NCBI GenBank assembly: GCA_947846985.1
Contig: CANTUZ010000002.1
Location: 12,383,587 to 12,447,586 of the forward strand
DNA: 64,000 nucleotides
DNA from: Fratercula arctica
Taxonomy: Eukaryota > Chordata > Aves > Charadriiformes > Alcidae
Direction of reading: 5' to 3'
Shown here one piece after another: positions 61,905 through 64,000 of this stretch; positions within the stretch are counted from its first letter, which is position 1; each line of letters starts with the position of its first letter. The translations under genes were made by a program, and so were the position numbers. The notes under the pieces were generated by a model that had not been told where the DNA came from, made no database searches, and saw only the letters and a program-made list of their open reading frames with translations.

Positions 61905-63606
61905 ACTGTACAAGCAAAGCACACACTTCCAAGTGCACATATTTAATACAGTATTGACTATTTGCATTTACAGGTTTTTCAACAATCTGAAAAAGATCAA
62001 TTGTTTAAGATCTTTAAGGTATATTACAAAAACTGCTGCTAGATCCTGTACTACAGTATGTTTACCCAGTAAGACCAGTGACAATAGATACATACTGTAA
62101 CTGAGTAATTCTGTATTCCACTCATGCTAACCCTCCACGGGGTCAGACCTCATTAACTCTAAGCTGTCTTGTACAAAAGTTAAGGCAAAGTCATTTTCAA
62201 GTTTAAATAAAATTCAAGTCTTTAAATATCGGATGGAAATAATTCTTTAAAAAAAATCAGTTGTTTAAATAAACATTTTTGTGGAATAAACTGTACTGTC
62301 ATAGTCAGCAGGAATGAGTTTTGTCTGAACTTCCTGCAGTTTAAACACTTAAAGAAAAACTTTAGGCATTTTAAAACAAAAATAATTTATATTCAACTTT
62401 ATTAGAAACTTGCTAATTTAGTGCATCCTTGTCCTTCAGAAAGCGCATCACTTCTAAAGTAAATAAGTGTGAGAAACCTCATCCCAGAGGTAAATATCAG
62501 GGATCTCTTCCTCCACCACACAAAACAAACACCATTATCTCACGTCTTGAAAAATTGAAATCCGTATGCCAATGCTTGTAGTTACAGGAAGACGTCAACA
62601 CAAGGCTGACTAAGATATGAACTCTTTCAAAGAGCACTTGGGGCAGAGTTTAAAAAAAAAAAGTCTACACAGAGCACAGGGGTAACCAGAACATACAGCG
62701 CTGACTCAGTTAACTCCCTTACAAGCACAGGGAAGCTAAGGTTATCACAAGAAGGCTACAGTGCTTTCTCCTGATAACATCCACTAACAGGCTTCACCAC
62801 CATAGAAGCTCACAGACTTAATTCTTTCTATTCACAATGTGCTTTGTATTTGCAAATTATAACATCAGTTTTTATTCTGGAGTGAGAAGATGGTTACTTG
62901 CTTGCAGTAAGTCAAAAAGAGAAACATTTTAGAAAGACCGCTATGGTGCTCCGTAGGATTCATTTTGTGTGTGCAAAACATCAAAAAAAGATTAAGTTTT
63001 TAAAAACGCTAGAAACAACTACTCATTTAACCTAAAAGTGCAAGTTCATTTGCTGACACTTAGTACAGCAGCCCAATAAAAAAAAAACCTTGAAGGTCAC
63101 ATACTAATTTGTAAAATATATCTACTTCCTTGCACTCTACACACTAGCTGCCGTTATCAGTCTTTTGGACACTTTAGATATGTACTTGCAGACCAGTTTA
63201 TTAAAAATATTGCATCAGCACATTTCTGCTTAACAGTTTAGAAAAAACTCACTATACAGAGCTTGCACTCACACAGCCACAGAGAGGCCTAATAAAAAGT
63301 TGATTTTTTTTTTTAAAGACAAATATTTTACATCTTGAAAAAAAATAATCACACTAAGCTTCACCTCCAATTAAGCACCAACCTAAATGTAAGGTTTAGA
63401 ACAACTATCCAGAAACATCCAGAAAAATAGAATGTGTGTTCAAGAGGGGGAAAAGTATTTCACAGAAAAATAACTTGCAGGCATTGTTATATGCCCAGCA
63501 TCACTGCAAGCTCCTAACCAGCAACTCATTCTCAGGTATCTCAGTGGGAACATGGGTTTAATTTGTGGGAAGCAGACCTCTTTTCAAATCCCTCCCAGGT
63601 GTTATT

Positions 63607-63888
63607 TCACTGAGGAGATTTTGGAGGGGTACTCTGTTCTTTATTTAAGCGTTTGCCAACGGCTGGAGGGGATGATCTGCGTCCTGACTGTCTCCTCTGG
63701 TCTTTGGGTTGTCCAGGATGTGACTTTGCAGGAGGAGGTTCTCTGTTTTTCTCTATTGTTTCTGTGGGCTTTCTTTCTTCTTTCCCACATGCTACAGTGT
63801 TTGGCTTCTGTTCTTTCTGGGGTTGCAATGTAGGAGGATCCTTAGTTGTTCTCTGGCAAATTTCTGCGTAACTAGGTTTTCGCAGTTC
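63607..63888 (-). CDS. LARP4B: La-related protein 4B, last coding exon (partial gene)
   Basis: The minus strand encodes the final 93 residues of LARP4B, from ELRKPSYAEICQ through 'GKRLNKEQSTPPKSPQ' to TGA at 63609-63607. This agrees with the vertebrate LARP4B C-terminus as I remember it, notably the PSYAEICQRT motif, the basic QRRQSGRR patch and the terminal PPKSPQ; LARP4 has a similar but distinct end. The acceptor is TTTTGATTTCACAG followed by GAA, so the exon begins on a codon boundary at 63888. LARP4B is a cytoplasmic RNA-binding protein (La motif plus RRM, encoded by exons outside this window) that binds AU-rich mRNA and associates with PABP and RACK1 to support mRNA stability and translation. 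The tail encoded here is low-complexity and basic. No frameshift or stop is seen within the exon. Confidence 0.93.
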   Translation of the reverse strand, partial: ELRKPSYAEICQRTTKDPPTLQPQKEQKPNTVACGKEERKPTETIEKNREPPPAKSHPGQPKDQRRQSGRRSSPPAVGKRLNKEQSTPPKSPQ

Positions 63889-64000
63889 CTGTGAAATCAA
63901 AAGCAAACAAGACAGCAGAGTTAAACAAAGCATCCTAAGAAAAAAGTAATTTACTTTTATTCATAAAAAAGGTAAAGTCTTTGTCCCTTGTCCCAAAAGA
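63889..64000 (-). other. LARP4B: LARP4B terminal intron (3' part)
   Basis: Non-coding sequence upstream of the last exon on the minus strand. It ends in a pyrimidine-biased TTGCTTTTGATTTCACAG acceptor next to 63888. The donor and the upstream exon lie beyond the window edge. Confidence 0.85.

Larger units (their letters stand above)
60000..63606 (-). other. LARP4B: LARP4B 3' UTR (predicted extent)
   Basis: The sequence directly follows the LARP4B stop codon on the minus strand. It is AT-rich, CpG-poor, free of recognisable transposons and rich in AUUUA-type cores on the minus strand, as expected of a long regulated 3' UTR. A length of about 3.6 kb agrees with my memory that the human LARP4B mRNA has a multi-kilobase 3' UTR. 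The left end is set by the AATAAA at 60021-60026. Earlier AATAAA copies (for example at 61562-61567 and 62398-62403) could give shorter isoforms. Confidence 0.55.

Noticed and set aside
1..64000. CRISPR arrays, tRNA/rRNA genes, bacterial operons
   Set aside because: None seen. The window is vertebrate nuclear DNA, and many of the apparent open frames begin at GTG, TTG or CTG, which are not used as ordinary starts in this setting.

Overview
The window is vertebrate nuclear DNA, almost certainly avian. It carries several 5'-truncated CR1 LINEs, and one of them ends in the bird-typical tandem octamer tail (ATTCTGTG-type). It also has an intron/exon boundary, a CpG island and long non-coding stretches, and it shows no operon-like or prokaryotic organisation. 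Most open frames are chance frames, repeat-derived frames, or frames that lack an ATG start.

The only host protein-coding sequence I can support is at the right edge. The last coding exon of LARP4B lies on the minus strand (63607-63888), with part of the preceding intron to its right. Its 3' UTR runs leftward to a probable poly(A) site near 60000. At the left edge (1-540) a dense CpG island looks like a promoter. In mammals the gene whose 5' end faces the LARP4B 3' end is DIP2C, also on the minus strand, so I infer that this island is the DIP2C promoter/5' UTR with the coding start just outside the window. The window would then be the complete DIP2C-LARP4B intergenic interval, about 59 kb.

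Layout: 1-540 CpG-island promoter; 757-1338 two forward CR1 pieces beside it; 4210-4545 an old CR1-like remnant; 4871-5555 an (AAGGG)n tract of about 137 units; 5.6-34 kb AT-leaning non-coding DNA with one ancient CR1-like remnant (about 17 kb) and a MIR SINE (about 26.4 kb); 34.5 kb a CR1 scrap holding a perfect 11-bp hairpin; 37.6 kb a MITE-like element; 39.6 kb a GAA/GGA polypurine tract; 40.4-41.3 kb the youngest-looking CR1, with a broken reverse-transcriptase end; 44.0-44.3 kb a second, small intergenic CpG island inside a GC-richer block (about 44-50 kb); 52.7-53.2 kb and 54.9-55.7 kb two more CR1 copies, tail to tail; 60-63.6 kb the LARP4B 3' UTR with three Pumilio-type motifs.

I found no convincing new gene system. 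The most noteworthy items are the long (AAGGG)n tract with its patterned interruptions, the orphan CpG island at 44 kb, the Pumilio-motif cluster in the LARP4B 3' UTR and a small cysteine-rich open frame near 59 kb. Repeat and family calls rest on recognised sequence patterns, not on database searches.
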